Notes: generated by a model from the letters alone, not told the origin. A stretch of 64,000 nucleotides of DNA from Bacillus sp. IITD106 (GCF_019459225.1 NZ_JAIAZY010000005.1:1-64000); one strand, 5' to 3'; positions 41,949-51,139 are shown, counted from the first letter of the stretch. A program made the numbers and translations.

Positions 41949-42856
41949 TATACTTTGATCCCCCCTTCTAATTCCTTCCCTTTTATTACGGTGTATAGCA
42001 AATTTGTGAAAGGTAAAGCATGTCCATTTTTATTTCCATTCTCAAGGATATAACCTAATATCGCATCTATTTCTGTTTTTCTTGCTTCCTTCAAATCTTT
42101 TAACATGGAGGATGTGTTAAGTCTCGTTTTTTTGCAAATGAGCTCCACCTCATCCAATAATTCTTTTTTATTCATTTCAGGAAACAGCTCGATGATTTCA
42201 TTAAAAAGAGCTAAAAAAGCTTCATAGTAAAAAGGATTTTCAATTAGCCTCCCATTAGGGACATTAAAAACAGCTGTTAAAGGATTGATTACAGCATTCG
42301 CAATTAGTTTAGAGTAAAGCATATTTTTATAGTTTGATTGAAATTGGAATGGAAAATATTGATTTTGTATGGTTGGAAAATCGCTAAAATCGCCATGCCC
42401 CCCTCGAAAAATGGCAATATTCGTTTTTCCAATTCCAGTATGTTCAATCGTTCCTTGTTCAATTCTCACGACACCGTGCTCTACAGTTCCTACATAAATA
42501 GAAGTATGGGGCAAAGCATCAAGCAGCTGGATATGCCCCATGCCATTTTGAATAAAAAGAAGTGGAATATGTTTAGGGATCATTTTTAGCACTTTTTCTA
42601 TTGAATGAAGATCATACTGTTTCACTGCTACAACAATAAAATCTTGTAAAGCAATATTTTCATAATCTCCACGTCCATTTACAGCATATTTATGTTTTTT
42701 CTTATCCCGTATTAGAGTAATCCCCAGATTATTCAACGCTATTGCCTGTTTCTTCGTTTTAGTAAAGATAGATGTTTCGTGATAAGAGCTCAAATAAGCT
42801 CCGAAAAGAAGCCCTACTGCGCCTCCCCCAATAATTCCAATTTTCACATCACTCAC
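41948..42856 (-). CDS. panE: 2-Dehydropantoate 2-reductase
   Basis: PanE reduces ketopantoate to pantoate with NADPH on the way to pantothenate and CoA. The 302-aa protein has the N-terminal GIIGGGAVGLLFGAYLS nucleotide motif (residues 7-23), FIQNGMGH near residue 100 with the substrate-binding Asn, and KLIANAVINPLTAVFNVPNG near residue 180 with the catalytic Lys. The B. subtilis homologue at this place is YlbQ. A 147-bp repeat element lies just upstream. Confidence 0.9.
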   Translation of the reverse strand: MSDVKIGIIGGGAVGLLFGAYLSSYHETSIFTKTKKQAIALNNLGITLIRDKKKHKYAVNGRGDYENIALQDFIVVAVKQYDLHSIEKVLKMIPKHIPLLFIQNGMGHIQLLDALPHTSIYVGTVEHGVVRIEQGTIEHTGIGKTNIAIFRGGHGDFSDFPTIQNQYFPFQFQSNYKNMLYSKLIANAVINPLTAVFNVPNGRLIENPFYYEAFLALFNEIIELFPEMNKKELLDEVELICKKTRLNTSSMLKDLKEARKTEIDAILGYILENGNKNGHALPFTNLLYTVIKGKELEGGIKV

Positions 42857-42878
42857 CCGATATACTTGTTTTAGTACG

Positions 42879-43025
42879 TGTTCAAAAAGGAGATAAAAAG
42901 GACCAAGTCGGCTAACTGCGCTGACATCCAGTGCATCGCAATTTCGAGGCGGCGCAGTTTCGAGCAGCGGAGAAACAACCTAAATAAGAAATTCGAAGTG
43001 TCATTTTTACCGGACTTTTTGAACA
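42879..43025. repeat. 147-bp element with perfect terminal inverted repeats
   Basis: Ends are TGTTCAAAAAG (42879-42889) and its exact complement CTTTTTGAACA (43015-43025). Inside, AACTGCGC and GCGCAGTT form a second inverted repeat. It fills most of the gap between panE and the carboxyltransferase gene and is more GC-rich than its surroundings. It has no coding capacity of its own that I accept. It looks like a small non-autonomous mobile element or a Bacillus intergenic repeat; I see no clear target-site duplication. Confidence 0.65.
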
Positions 43026-43081
43026 TCCTCTTATATAGGACTATTGTAGCAAAGTTATCATAATCTGGGTATTTTAAATTA

Positions 43082-44614
43082 TCAAACAGGGAATACTGGA
43101 TGTTTACGTTTTATTTCAGGAATTTTTTTCGTTTCGTAAAGATTAAATCTTGAAATAAGGGTTTCCCTTAATTCATTCGCGGAAACAATTTCATCTATGA
43201 CTAAATCAGAAGCTAGTTTATATATATCAATATGCTCTTTATATTCTTCCTGCTTTCCTTTTATAAATTCTAATCGCTCATCTTGGTCCTCTATTTCACG
43301 AATTTTATTGGAGTACACCGCATTAACAGCGGCTTCTGGGCCCATTACCGCTATTTGCGCTGTCGGTAAAGCAATGCAGCAATCCGGTTCGAATGCTGGT
43401 CCTGCCATTGCATAAAGACCAGCCCCATATGCTTTCCTTATAATGACAGATATTTTAGGAACAGTCGCCGAACTCATCGCCGCAATTAATTTTGCTCCAT
43501 GTCTAATGATTCCTGCACGCTCAACCTTTGATCCAATCATAAATCCGGGGACATCGGCAAGGAAAAGCAAAGGTATATGAAAAGCGTCGCATAACTGGAT
43601 AAACCTTGCACCTTTATCGGCCGAATCAATGAACAGCACCCCACCTTTTGTTTTAGGCTGATTTGCTATAATCCCAATGACCCTGCCGTTTAATCGTGCA
43701 AAACCAGTGATGAGTTCTGGTGCAAAAAGCTTCTTCATTTCAAAAAAACTTCCTCCATCAATCAAAGCATCTATACCATCATACATATCGAAAGGTACGT
43801 TTTGATTTAAAGGAATAATAGCTTCTAAAAATTTTCCATCTACAGGGTCTTTTCCCTCTCCTTTTTTTACTTCCTTCTCGTAATTTGCTGGAAAAAAAGA
43901 AAGATATGTTTTCGCCGCTTCGATTGCTTTTTCCTCAGTTTCTACTAGTATATCTCCACATCCACTGACGGTACAATGCATTCGTGCACCGCCCATTTCA
44001 TTCAAGTCCACTTTTTCACCGATTACTTTTTCAGCCATTCTTGGAGATCCTAAATACATAGAGGCATTGTTCTCAACCATAATGACACAGTCGCAAAATG
44101 CTGGAATATAGGCACCGCCTGCTGCAGATGGACCGAATAGGATACAAAGCTGAGGGATCATCCCTGACAATTTAACTTGGTTATGAAATATCCTACCTGC
44201 TCCACGACGGTTTGGGAACATATCAAACTGGTCTGTTATTCTTGCTCCAGCTGAATCCACCAAATATAAAAGTGGCACTTTTAATTTTTCTGCCGTCTCT
44301 TGAATGCGAATAATTTTTTCAACTGTTCTTTCTCCCCAAGAACCTGCTTTTACAGTAGAATCATTGGCCATTACGCAAACGGTTTGATCATTTATTTTGC
44401 CGACTGCCGTCACAACTCCATCTGCTGGAAGATCTTTTGAATAAAAATTGGCAAACAATCCATCCTCTTCATAAATTCCATGGTCAAACAGAAGTGATAG
44501 CCGCTCCCTTACAAACAGCTTATTTTGAAGCTTTAATTTTTCATGGTATTTATCCTTGCCCCCTTTATAAATCGTTCTGCGCCTCTCCTCTAGTTTTTCA
44601 AAATTAGAAGACAA
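43082..44614 (-). CDS. Acyl-CoA carboxylase, carboxyltransferase subunit
   Basis: This 510-aa protein has the full carboxyltransferase beta/alpha crotonase-type fold of propionyl-CoA and methylcrotonyl-CoA carboxylases. Signatures are DGVVTAVGKINDQTVCVMANDST near residue 66, FGPSAAGGAYIPAFCD near residue 160 (oxyanion Gly pair), LFLADVPGFMIGSKVE near residue 350 and YGAGLYAMAG near residue 393. It transfers CO2 from carboxybiotin to an acyl-CoA; the substrate cannot be decided from sequence. The biotin carrier gene lies 16 nt upstream. No biotin carboxylase gene is in the window, so that subunit must come from elsewhere. B. subtilis YngE and YqjD are relatives. Confidence 0.88.
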   Translation of the reverse strand: MSSNFEKLEERRRTIYKGGKDKYHEKLKLQNKLFVRERLSLLFDHGIYEEDGLFANFYSKDLPADGVVTAVGKINDQTVCVMANDSTVKAGSWGERTVEKIIRIQETAEKLKVPLLYLVDSAGARITDQFDMFPNRRGAGRIFHNQVKLSGMIPQLCILFGPSAAGGAYIPAFCDCVIMVENNASMYLGSPRMAEKVIGEKVDLNEMGGARMHCTVSGCGDILVETEEKAIEAAKTYLSFFPANYEKEVKKGEGKDPVDGKFLEAIIPLNQNVPFDMYDGIDALIDGGSFFEMKKLFAPELITGFARLNGRVIGIIANQPKTKGGVLFIDSADKGARFIQLCDAFHIPLLFLADVPGFMIGSKVERAGIIRHGAKLIAAMSSATVPKISVIIRKAYGAGLYAMAGPAFEPDCCIALPTAQIAVMGPEAAVNAVYSNKIREIEDQDERLEFIKGKQEEYKEHIDIYKLASDLVIDEIVSANELRETLISRFNLYETKKIPEIKRKHPVFPV

Positions 44615-44630
44615 TATATGTGCACCTTCC

Positions 44631-44849
44631 TTATAAAGATTCTAAAATGAGAAGGATATCCCCTTCATTCACGAAATCATCAGGCTGTACTTTGATCTCT
44701 AATATTTTCCCTTTGCCAACTGCTTCAATGGGAATCTCCATTTTCATTGATTCAAGAACCATTACAACTTGCCCAGCAGATACTTCTTCACCTACTTTTG
44801 GAATGACTCGTAATACAATACCAGTAATAGGCGACTCAATTGTTTTCAT
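44631..44849 (-). CDS. Biotin carboxyl carrier protein (single-domain)
   Basis: A 72-aa protein made of one biotinyl domain. The biotinylated lysine is in VLESMKMEIPIEA (residues 30-42), and the N-terminal SPITGIVLRVIPKVGEEV is typical. It is far shorter than AccB because it lacks the linker and N-terminal part, like YngHB of B. subtilis. It is paired with the downstream carboxyltransferase. GGAGG precedes the ATG. Confidence 0.92.
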   Translation of the reverse strand: MKTIESPITGIVLRVIPKVGEEVSAGQVVMVLESMKMEIPIEAVGKGKILEIKVQPDDFVNEGDILLILESL

Positions 44850-45020
44850 TTTGACTGTTCCTCCTTAATCTCCTTATTCTTTTCGTTACAATCACTGAAT
44901 ATTTTTGCTCTTTGTTATATAATATTGAATATGGTATTACATCATGATTATTGGTGAATTTCTATCGAAATAGTTTCAATTGACGTATGTCAATAAATAA
45001 TACGTAAGGGGGAACCTTTA

Positions 45021-45494
45021 ATGCCTGCCAAAGTGGAAAAGTTAAAAATAAACTATAAAACAATGGAAGAATTTAAAAAGTTTAAAGAATATGGCGCCCA
45101 GGAACTATCAATGCTGGAGGATTTACAGGCTAATATGATTGAGGATGATTCCCAATCACCTTTTTACGGAATATATTTTGGTGACAAGCTTGTCGCCCGA
45201 ATGAGCCTATATCGCAGAGATTCACGTTATGATCAATATTTCAACCCTCCACAAGATTATTTAGAAATATGGAAGTTAGAAGTATTGCCAGGCTATCAGA
45301 ATAAAAATTATGGAAGAAAATTGATTGAATATGCAAAAAGCTATAATATGCCCATTAAAACAAATCCACGTATGAATTCTCGTGAGTTTTTTGAGAAAAT
45401 GGGATTCGAACCAGTGACATATGAAATGGACCGAGATCGAGGTGAAAATCCACTTGTGTGGTACCCGCCTGGAGTGTCAGAGCAAAAACATTAA
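45021..45494 (+). CDS. ylbP: GNAT-family N-acetyltransferase YlbP
   Basis: A 157-aa GNAT protein. The acetyl-CoA-binding region is VLPGYQNKNYGRKLIEYAKSY (about residues 97-117), followed by FFEKMGFEPV. Substrate unknown. It matches the acetyltransferase YlbP of B. subtilis in place and length, between ylbQ/panE and ylbO. It is transcribed divergently from the biotin carrier gene. A perfect 16-bp palindrome (ATTGAC-GTAT-GTCAAT, 44979-44994) lies 26 nt upstream, with AAGGGGG as ribosome-binding site. Confidence 0.88.
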   Translation: MPAKVEKLKINYKTMEEFKKFKEYGAQELSMLEDLQANMIEDDSQSPFYGIYFGDKLVARMSLYRRDSRYDQYFNPPQDYLEIWKLEVLPGYQNKNYGRKLIEYAKSYNMPIKTNPRMNSREFFEKMGFEPVTYEMDRDRGENPLVWYPPGVSEQKH

Positions 45495-45603
45495 AACAGA
45501 ACTTTTCTCCTATTAAATTTCCGTAAAAAAACTGAAACTATTGGACAGTTTCATCGTATAATTATTTGAAGCTATTATTTTTTTACATCAGGAGGGTATT
45601 TGA

Positions 45604-46050
45604 TTGAAACGAACAGGAGAAATCGTATTAGGTGTTATTGGGATGATTTTAAGTGCTCTGATTGCTTTAATGGGAATGTTATTTATGTTTGCGGGCAAGT
45701 CAGAAGATGTTAAACCACTATTGGAAGAATCCTTAAATGACCCAACAATCAATCAAGAAGGTATAGATGCAAATATGATTCTTGATATGATGTCTACTGC
45801 TGGATCTGCACTAATAATTGCAGCTATCCTTGGGGTTATTCTAGGTATAGTCGCACTTATAGCTATTAAAGGAAATAAAAAACCGAAACTTGCGGGATTG
45901 ATGTTTATTATTGGTGCTGTTTTAGTTGGAGTCATCACAATTGGTTTTGGATTTTTGCCAGCTTTGCTCTACCTAATTGCTGGAATTATGTGTTTTGCCA
46001 GAAAGCCATCATTTCCTAACCCAAATGATGGACAAATAGAAAATCTTTAA
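45604..46050 (+). CDS. DUF4064 membrane protein
   Basis: A 148-aa membrane protein with three to four helices (about residues 7-30, 66-88, 95-117, 118-133) and an extracytoplasmic loop between the first two (KSEDVKPLLEESLNDPTIN). Such small proteins are common in Bacillus and annotated DUF4064; function unknown. The start is a TTG with GGAGGG 7 nt upstream. It is not part of the B. subtilis ylb order, so it is an addition here. Confidence 0.75.
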   Translation: MKRTGEIVLGVIGMILSALIALMGMLFMFAGKSEDVKPLLEESLNDPTINQEGIDANMILDMMSTAGSALIIAAILGVILGIVALIAIKGNKKPKLAGLMFIIGAVLVGVITIGFGFLPALLYLIAGIMCFARKPSFPNPNDGQIENL

Positions 46051-46060
46051 GCTTTCTCAA

Positions 46061-46101
46061 TTTTAAGAGCCGTGAATTATCACGGCTCTTAAATATTTTA
46101 T
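46061..46101. terminator. Bidirectional terminator between the DUF4064 gene and ylbO
   Basis: AAGAGCCGTG/CACGGCTCTT is a 10-bp stem with a 6-base loop, flanked by A/T-rich runs on both sides. It serves the two converging genes. Confidence 0.85.
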
Positions 46102-46673
46102 AAAGGTACATTGATTTTCTCTGCGTCCGACAATTCCCCTGCCATTTTTCTAGCTTTATCCAAGAGGACAATGAGCGAACGATATTCATCCTTTAGCTGA
46201 ATAAATTCCTTTGTCATCTCTTCTAAAGCTTTTACAGCTTCTTCTTTTTCGGCTTTGTAGACAGAAATTTCATTTTTTAGTTGCTCGTTTTCTTGTTTAT
46301 ATCTTTCTATAGAAGCAAGTTCATTTTCAAGCTTTTGAAAAAATTGAATAGCATCAGAAAGAACGATGGAATCATAATCCATACTTATTTTCCTGTTTCC
46401 TGAATTTTGATATACATATTCTTTCGCTTCAATATTTTTTTCTTTTTTATTTGTATTCCTTTGTTTTTTGGCTAGTTCTATTCCTTCTTTATATTTTTTT
46501 CGAATATTAGAATTCCAGCGGAAACCACATGCTGCAGCTGTTCTTTTCAGTCTTCTCCCCGCTTCCTCAAATGCCTGTAGCTGAGTGTTGCCCTCTCTTA
46601 TGTAGGCAAGCACCAATTCTGCAAGCACTAAATCCTCATCAGAAGTCCACGCATCCTGCCGTGCAGCCGTCAT
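46098..46673 (-). CDS. ylbO: Prespore-specific transcriptional regulator RsfA family (YlbO)
   Basis: A 191-aa protein with an N-terminal Myb/SANT-like DNA-binding domain ([25 protein letters not shown], residues 4-28; AACGFRWNS near 48) and a C-terminal coiled coil (about residues 115-180). B. subtilis has RsfA and YlbO (GerR), which modulate sigma-F and sigma-E regulons; position here matches YlbO. Its own terminator hairpin overlaps the stop codon region. Confidence 0.9.
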   Translation of the reverse strand: MTAARQDAWTSDEDLVLAELVLAYIREGNTQLQAFEEAGRRLKRTAAACGFRWNSNIRKKYKEGIELAKKQRNTNKKEKNIEAKEYVYQNSGNRKISMDYDSIVLSDAIQFFQKLENELASIERYKQENEQLKNEISVYKAEKEEAVKALEEMTKEFIQLKDEYRSLIVLLDKARKMAGELSDAEKINVPL

Positions 46674-46752
46674 TTTATCACCCCTAGTTTTTTTAAAGTA
46701 TATGCTGACGCAAGGGTAGATAGAATCCAGTTCTACTAAAAAAATATAGTAA

Positions 46753-46790
46753 ATAAAAAGCGTGAAGAGAATAAGATCTCTTCACGCTTT
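46753..46790 (-). terminator. Terminator downstream of rpmF
   Basis: AAAGCGTGAAGAGA and TCTCTTCACGCTTT form a 14-bp stem with a 6-base loop; on the minus strand the tail is TTTATTTAC. Confidence 0.88.
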
Positions 46791-46804
46791 ATGCTGGTTT
46801 AGAA

Positions 46805-46978
46805 TTAGTTGCTAACTACTTCTTTACCTTTATAATGTCCACACTCTTTACATACACGGTGTGCAAGTTTCATTTCTCCACAGTTAGGGCAAGCAACCAT
46901 TCCTGGGACCTGAAGTTTAAAATGAGTGCGTCTTTGTCTTTTTACTTTTTTTGAAGTTCTTCTAGCTGGTACAGCCAT
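46805..46978 (-). CDS. rpmF: 50S ribosomal protein L32
   Basis: L32 is a small zinc-binding protein of the large subunit. The 57-aa sequence starts [11 protein letters not shown] and has two CxxC pairs (CPNC and CKEC), so it is the zinc-binding form. Start ATG 46978 has TAAGGAGG upstream; the frame is open to 47011. It lies 50 nt after ylbN, the usual pair in bacteria. Confidence 0.97.
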   Translation of the reverse strand: MAVPARRTSKKVKRQRRTHFKLQVPGMVACPNCGEMKLAHRVCKECGHYKGKEVVSN

Positions 46979-47028
46979 TCTTCCCACCTCCTTAAAAGGA
47001 ATCTTCCACAATAAATTAGTATTTTTTG

Positions 47029-47568
47029 TTACTCTTTTTTCTCTTTCAATAATGCTGCAAGACCCGCAAGTCTAGGGTCTATTCTTGTTGTTTTTTGTTG
47101 TTCACGTTTAAATTGATCCTCTGTCATAACTTCCCAATCCTTGCCAGATTGAAGTGACTCCGTATTTTTGGCATCTTCGGAAAAGACCTGCAACGGAACT
47201 TCCAATAATATTAATTCTTCAATAACAGGAATTAAATCCACGATCCCTTCATTTGGTTCATGGATCTCCTCATCGTCCATTGGAGAATATTCAACTGGCT
47301 TTAATATAAAAGTTTCAGTTGAGTAAATATTGATTGGATACACCACATCTACAAGCGTTCGGGAACATGGCAATATTAAATTACCTGTCAAATGCAGATG
47401 AAACTCAGCTTTCTGAGAATCAATCCGTGCTGTACCTGTAACATGTATAGGCGATGCATCTCTGATTTCAGGATCTTTTTCCTTAAGATCTCGAGAGACA
47501 TCGACTCTTTGATCTATTTCTAGTTCCACATCACGAAATTTTTGTAATTGTAAAACTGTCCATTTCAT
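47029..47568 (-). CDS. ylbN: DUF177 (YceD-like) protein YlbN
   Basis: A 179-aa DUF177 protein of the kind nearly always encoded before rpmF and linked to 23S rRNA metabolism in some bacteria and plastids. The central [12 protein letters not shown] segment and acidic stretch before [17 protein letters not shown] are typical. Start ATG 47568 has AGAGGTG 6 nt upstream; a GTG at 47577 overlaps that site. A consensus promoter lies at 47596-47624. Confidence 0.9.
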   Translation of the reverse strand: MKWTVLQLQKFRDVELEIDQRVDVSRDLKEKDPEIRDASPIHVTGTARIDSQKAEFHLHLTGNLILPCSRTLVDVVYPINIYSTETFILKPVEYSPMDDEEIHEPNEGIVDLIPVIEELILLEVPLQVFSEDAKNTESLQSGKDWEVMTEDQFKREQQKTTRIDPRLAGLAALLKEKKE

Positions 47569-47595
47569 TCCGATCACCTCTAGGCAACAAAAGTA

Positions 47596-47624
47596 ATTAT
47601 AGCTTTCACTTATATGTTTGTCAA
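47596..47624 (-). promoter_or_regulatory. Sigma-A promoter of ylbN-rpmF
   Basis: TTGACA (47619-47624) and TATAAT (47596-47601) are both perfect and are 17 bp apart on the minus strand, about 30 nt upstream of the ylbN start. This is the strongest promoter match in the window, which fits a ribosomal-protein operon. Confidence 0.88.
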
Positions 47625-47806
47625 TAAATTACGTACATGTCAAAATAAAATCTTCACTATTTTAGGTTTTACCTAGTTTATTCTTTTTATCTATTTTTTA
47701 AAATGAGGGTCCCACTCCCATTTTCTATTTCTCGATATTTCCAATCATTGTTTTTTCAAGTATGATGTGAGTAAATGAAGTCATGGTAGTAAATGGAGGA
47801 TTACAT

Positions 47807-49015
47807 ATGAATAGTGTAGGTATTGTAGCTGAATATAATCCATTTCATAATGGACATGAGTTTCAATTCCGATCGGCAAAAAAATTGGCACAATCCGACA
47901 TAGCCATTGCGGTTATGAGCGGAAACTTTCTGCAGAGAGGCGAGCCGGCTCTAGTAAATAAATGGTCCCGTACAAAAATGGCATTGCAAGCGGGTATCGA
48001 TGTTGTTATTGAATTGCCTTATGCATATGCCGTTCAAAATGCAGAAATATTTGCATATGGAGCTGTTTTATTACTAGATGCTATTGGCTGCAAAGATATA
48101 TGTTTCGGAAGTGAATCAGGGAATATTAATCAGTTTTATGAAACAGTACAGTTTATCAATCATCATAAAGATGAATACGATTACTATATTCGAAAATTTA
48201 TTAAACAAGGAATAAGCTACCCTTCTGCGTTGTCTGCTGCATTTCAGGAGTTGCAACCGAAAGGAAATATTGTCGATTTAACAAAACCGAATAATATTCT
48301 CGGATTTCATTATATGTCCGCAGGAGAAAAGATAAACTCACGCATTTCTTTTCATACTGTCAAAAGAAGAAACGCAGAACATCATGATGAATCGTTGAGT
48401 GGATCCTCTATAACAAGCGCAACATCTATTCGAAAGTCAATTTATTTACATACTGAGCTAAAAGAAATCCGAGAGTATGTTCCAGCAGGAACTTATAACG
48501 AACTTCTTAATTATCATACTACTTTTGGACAATTCCATTCATGGGAGCATTATTGGTCTTTTCTCCAATATAAAATTTTGTCTATGACTAAAGAAGAGTT
48601 AGAAGAAATATACGATGTGAGTGAAGGGTTAGAAAATCGCTTAATCAAAGCTAGCCGCTCTTCCAAGAGCTTTGAGGAGTTTATGAGAGCAGTCAAAACA
48701 AAAAGATATACGTGGACAAGGCTGCAAAGGACATGTATACATATTCTTACAAATACAAAAAAACATACTATCCATTCTTTTAAAAAGGAGCCACAATATA
48801 TTCGATTGCTTGGGATGAATGAGCATGGCCGGGAATATTTAAGGAAAATAAAAAAAGAGCTTCAAGTTCCGCTTATTTCAAAAGTATCCAGCTTTCAAAA
48901 TGACATGCTGCTTCTTGATTTGAAAGCTTCGAATATTTATGCTCTAGCTTTGCCCGAACCAGAACGCTCCATATTACTTAAACAAGAATTTGCACAGCCG
49001 CCTATTCTATACTAG
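47807..49015 (+). CDS. tmcAL: tRNA(Met) cytidine acetate ligase
   Basis: TmcAL uses acetate and ATP to make N4-acetylcytidine at the wobble base of elongator tRNA-Met. The 402-aa protein has the nucleotidyltransferase motif GIVAEYNPFHNGH (residues 4-16) and SGSSITSATSIRKSI near residue 198. The B. subtilis name is YlbM. Start ATG 47807 has GGAGG 7 nt upstream; an in-frame ATG at 47783 lacks a site. It is divergent from ylbN. Confidence 0.93.
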   Translation: MNSVGIVAEYNPFHNGHEFQFRSAKKLAQSDIAIAVMSGNFLQRGEPALVNKWSRTKMALQAGIDVVIELPYAYAVQNAEIFAYGAVLLLDAIGCKDICFGSESGNINQFYETVQFINHHKDEYDYYIRKFIKQGISYPSALSAAFQELQPKGNIVDLTKPNNILGFHYMSAGEKINSRISFHTVKRRNAEHHDESLSGSSITSATSIRKSIYLHTELKEIREYVPAGTYNELLNYHTTFGQFHSWEHYWSFLQYKILSMTKEELEEIYDVSEGLENRLIKASRSSKSFEEFMRAVKTKRYTWTRLQRTCIHILTNTKKHTIHSFKKEPQYIRLLGMNEHGREYLRKIKKELQVPLISKVSSFQNDMLLLDLKASNIYALALPEPERSILLKQEFAQPPILY

Positions 49016-49038
49016 GAAGTATTCTAGAGAATTCATTT

Positions 49039-49830
49039 TTATTCAATGCCGTTTAGTTGAAATTCCTGAATCATTTTTTTGATCTCCGGAATTTTTTTTA
49101 ATGCTTCCTTTTCACCGGCATTAATAATTTCCTCGATATTTTTGAATGCACGTGCACTAAAATGTTCTACTGGAGGGTGAATCATAATGTCAGATTCAAT
49201 TTCTCGTGCCGCTCCAATTTCCATTTGTAAAATATCCAAGCTTTGCATGATGACATCGTAGACTGTAGAAATTTCGGCTTCCGTATTCACGCCTGCAACA
49301 TCAGAACTAATAACTAGATTGGCACCCATCTTTTTCACGGACGAAACAGGCACTCTGTCTGCCACCCCTCCATCTACTAATAGCCTCCCGTTTAGTTTTT
49401 CTGGTATGAATATTCCTGGAATAGCGATGCTTGCCCTTACGGCTGATGCGATATGACCTTTTGTGAATTCTATTTTTTCTCCTGTTTTTAAATCAGTTGC
49501 AATCACACAAACAGGTATTTTTAAATCTTCTATGTTTTTACCATGCATAAATAAATCAACTAAGTTTTTCACCCGATTACCTGTAATAAACCCCATCTTG
49601 GGAACCGTAAAATCTAAATAATAATTCCGTTTAAAGGCAATAGAAAGTTTAATAATTTGATCTAAGTTGTGGCCAAATGCAAAGAAACAGCCAACGAGAG
49701 CTCCCATGCTGCTCCCTGCAATCATATGGATAGGTATGGAATGATCTCTAAGTGCTTTTAATACTCCTAAATGTGCGAAGCCTCTTGCTCCACCAGAACC
49801 TAAGGCTAACCCAATTTTCGGCATTTTCAC
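49039..49830 (-). CDS. ylbK: Patatin-like phospholipase family protein YlbK
   Basis: A 263-aa patatin-fold acyl hydrolase of the RssA/YlbK type. It has the oxyanion loop GSGGARGFAHLGVL near residue 13, the nucleophile elbow AGSSMGALVG near residue 41, and the catalytic Asp in LVDGGVADRVP near residue 153, so the Ser-Asp dyad is complete. The substrate is not known. I chose GTG 49830 (GGAGA 6 nt upstream); ATG 49824 is an alternative. Confidence 0.88.
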   Translation of the reverse strand: MKMPKIGLALGSGGARGFAHLGVLKALRDHSIPIHMIAGSSMGALVGCFFAFGHNLDQIIKLSIAFKRNYYLDFTVPKMGFITGNRVKNLVDLFMHGKNIEDLKIPVCVIATDLKTGEKIEFTKGHIASAVRASIAIPGIFIPEKLNGRLLVDGGVADRVPVSSVKKMGANLVISSDVAGVNTEAEISTVYDVIMQSLDILQMEIGAAREIESDIMIHPPVEHFSARAFKNIEEIINAGEKEALKKIPEIKKMIQEFQLNGIE

Positions 49831-49918
49831 ACATATCTCCCCCCACCACATTTTATGGTCTAAAAGCCCATTCTATGAGTATATTGATTATGTGGATGTT
49901 GGACAGGGGGTTGAGTCG

Positions 49919-51139
49919 TTGAATTTATCAAAAATGAAAACCATCTTTCTTGCAGCAGGAGTTACGATTATGGCCATCTCTATGATTCTTTTCCCTGAGG
50001 AATCTTTTCGTGCATCTCTTCGAGGCTTACATATGTGGTGGGAAATTGTATTTCCATCATTGTTTCCTTTTTTTGTTATTTCAGAGTTACTAATAGGATT
50101 TGGTGTAGTAAAGTTTATGGGTGTGCTTTTAGAGCCTTTAATGAGACCGCTATTTAGAGTCCCTGGTGTAGGTGGCTTTGCATGGGCGATGGGTATGGCA
50201 ACTGGATTTCCAGCGGGGGCAAAACTTAGTGCAAGATTGAGGCAGGAGGGACAATTATCAAGAGTGGAAGCAGAGCGGCTAGTTTCTTTTACGAATTCCT
50301 CCAGTCCACTCTTTATCTTTGGGGCAGTTTCTGTAGGATTTTTCGACAACCCTGGATTAGGAATTTTTCTTGCTATTGCTCATTACTTAGGAAATTTTTT
50401 AGTTGGACTTTGTATGAGATTTTACGGAAAAAAAGAGCCGCGAAAGTATAGACAGAGACGATCATTATGGATGATTTTCTCGCAAGCCTTATCTTCCCTG
50501 CATAGAACAAGACTTAAAAATAAAAAGCCGATTGGAAAATTATTAGGTGATGCCATCCTCTCATCCATTCAGACTTTGCTGATGATTGGCGGTTTTATCA
50601 TCTTGTTTTCTGTCATAAATAAATTGCTATATCAATTAAACATTACGTTATTACTTGCCAATATTACAGAATATGTATTAATCTCATTTCATTTGCCGAA
50701 AGAATTAGGGGTTCCAATTATTGCAGGTATTTTTGAAATAACATTAGGCAGCCAAATGACAAGCCAAGTAAATGAAGCAATATTGATGCACCAAGCGATT
50801 ATCACAAGCTTTATTTTAGGATTTAGCGGCTTTAGTGTTCAAGCTCAAGTTGCAAGTATATTGGCTGAAACAGATATTAGATTTAAACCATTTTTTATAG
50901 CACGCATCCTTCACGGCTTTCTCGCCGCCGGAATCACTTTTATACTATGGAAGCCCTTTGCAGAAAAGTTTCAAATTGCATCGGGGCATAATGCCATTCC
51001 AGTTATACTTCAAGAGCATGACTTATGGTGGGAGAATACGTTGAATCTTTTTGTTAAGCTCGGACCTATCATCACCATTATTTCATTGTTGATATATATG
51101 TTTTTGTTTTATAAAAAAATGGATTCTACAAATCCGTAG
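49919..51139 (+). CDS. ylbJ: Sporulation integral membrane protein YlbJ
   Basis: A 406-aa polytopic membrane protein with about eight helices and a nucleoside-recognition (Gate) type layout, including GMATGFPAGAKLSARLRQEGQLS near residue 102 and FTNSSSPLFIFGAVSVGFF near residue 138. YlbJ is needed for spore cortex formation in B. subtilis. I chose the TTG at 49919 (AGGGGG 8 nt upstream); the frame is open to an ATG at 49892 without a suitable site. It is divergent from ylbK. Confidence 0.9.
   Translation: MNLSKMKTIFLAAGVTIMAISMILFPEESFRASLRGLHMWWEIVFPSLFPFFVISELLIGFGVVKFMGVLLEPLMRPLFRVPGVGGFAWAMGMATGFPAGAKLSARLRQEGQLSRVEAERLVSFTNSSSPLFIFGAVSVGFFDNPGLGIFLAIAHYLGNFLVGLCMRFYGKKEPRKYRQRRSLWMIFSQALSSLHRTRLKNKKPIGKLLGDAILSSIQTLLMIGGFIILFSVINKLLYQLNITLLLANITEYVLISFHLPKELGVPIIAGIFEITLGSQMTSQVNEAILMHQAIITSFILGFSGFSVQAQVASILAETDIRFKPFFIARILHGFLAAGITFILWKPFAEKFQIASGHNAIPVILQEHDLWWENTLNLFVKLGPIITIISLLIYMFLFYKKMDSTNP

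Noticed and set aside
42878-43063. Plus-strand 61-codon frame through the 147-bp element
   Set aside because: It begins inside the terminal inverted repeat and crosses both stems; no homology or ribosome-binding site.
49888-50349. 153-codon minus-strand frame opposite ylbJ
   Set aside because: It lies wholly inside ylbJ, whose membrane topology and family motifs are clear; the antisense product is low-complexity.
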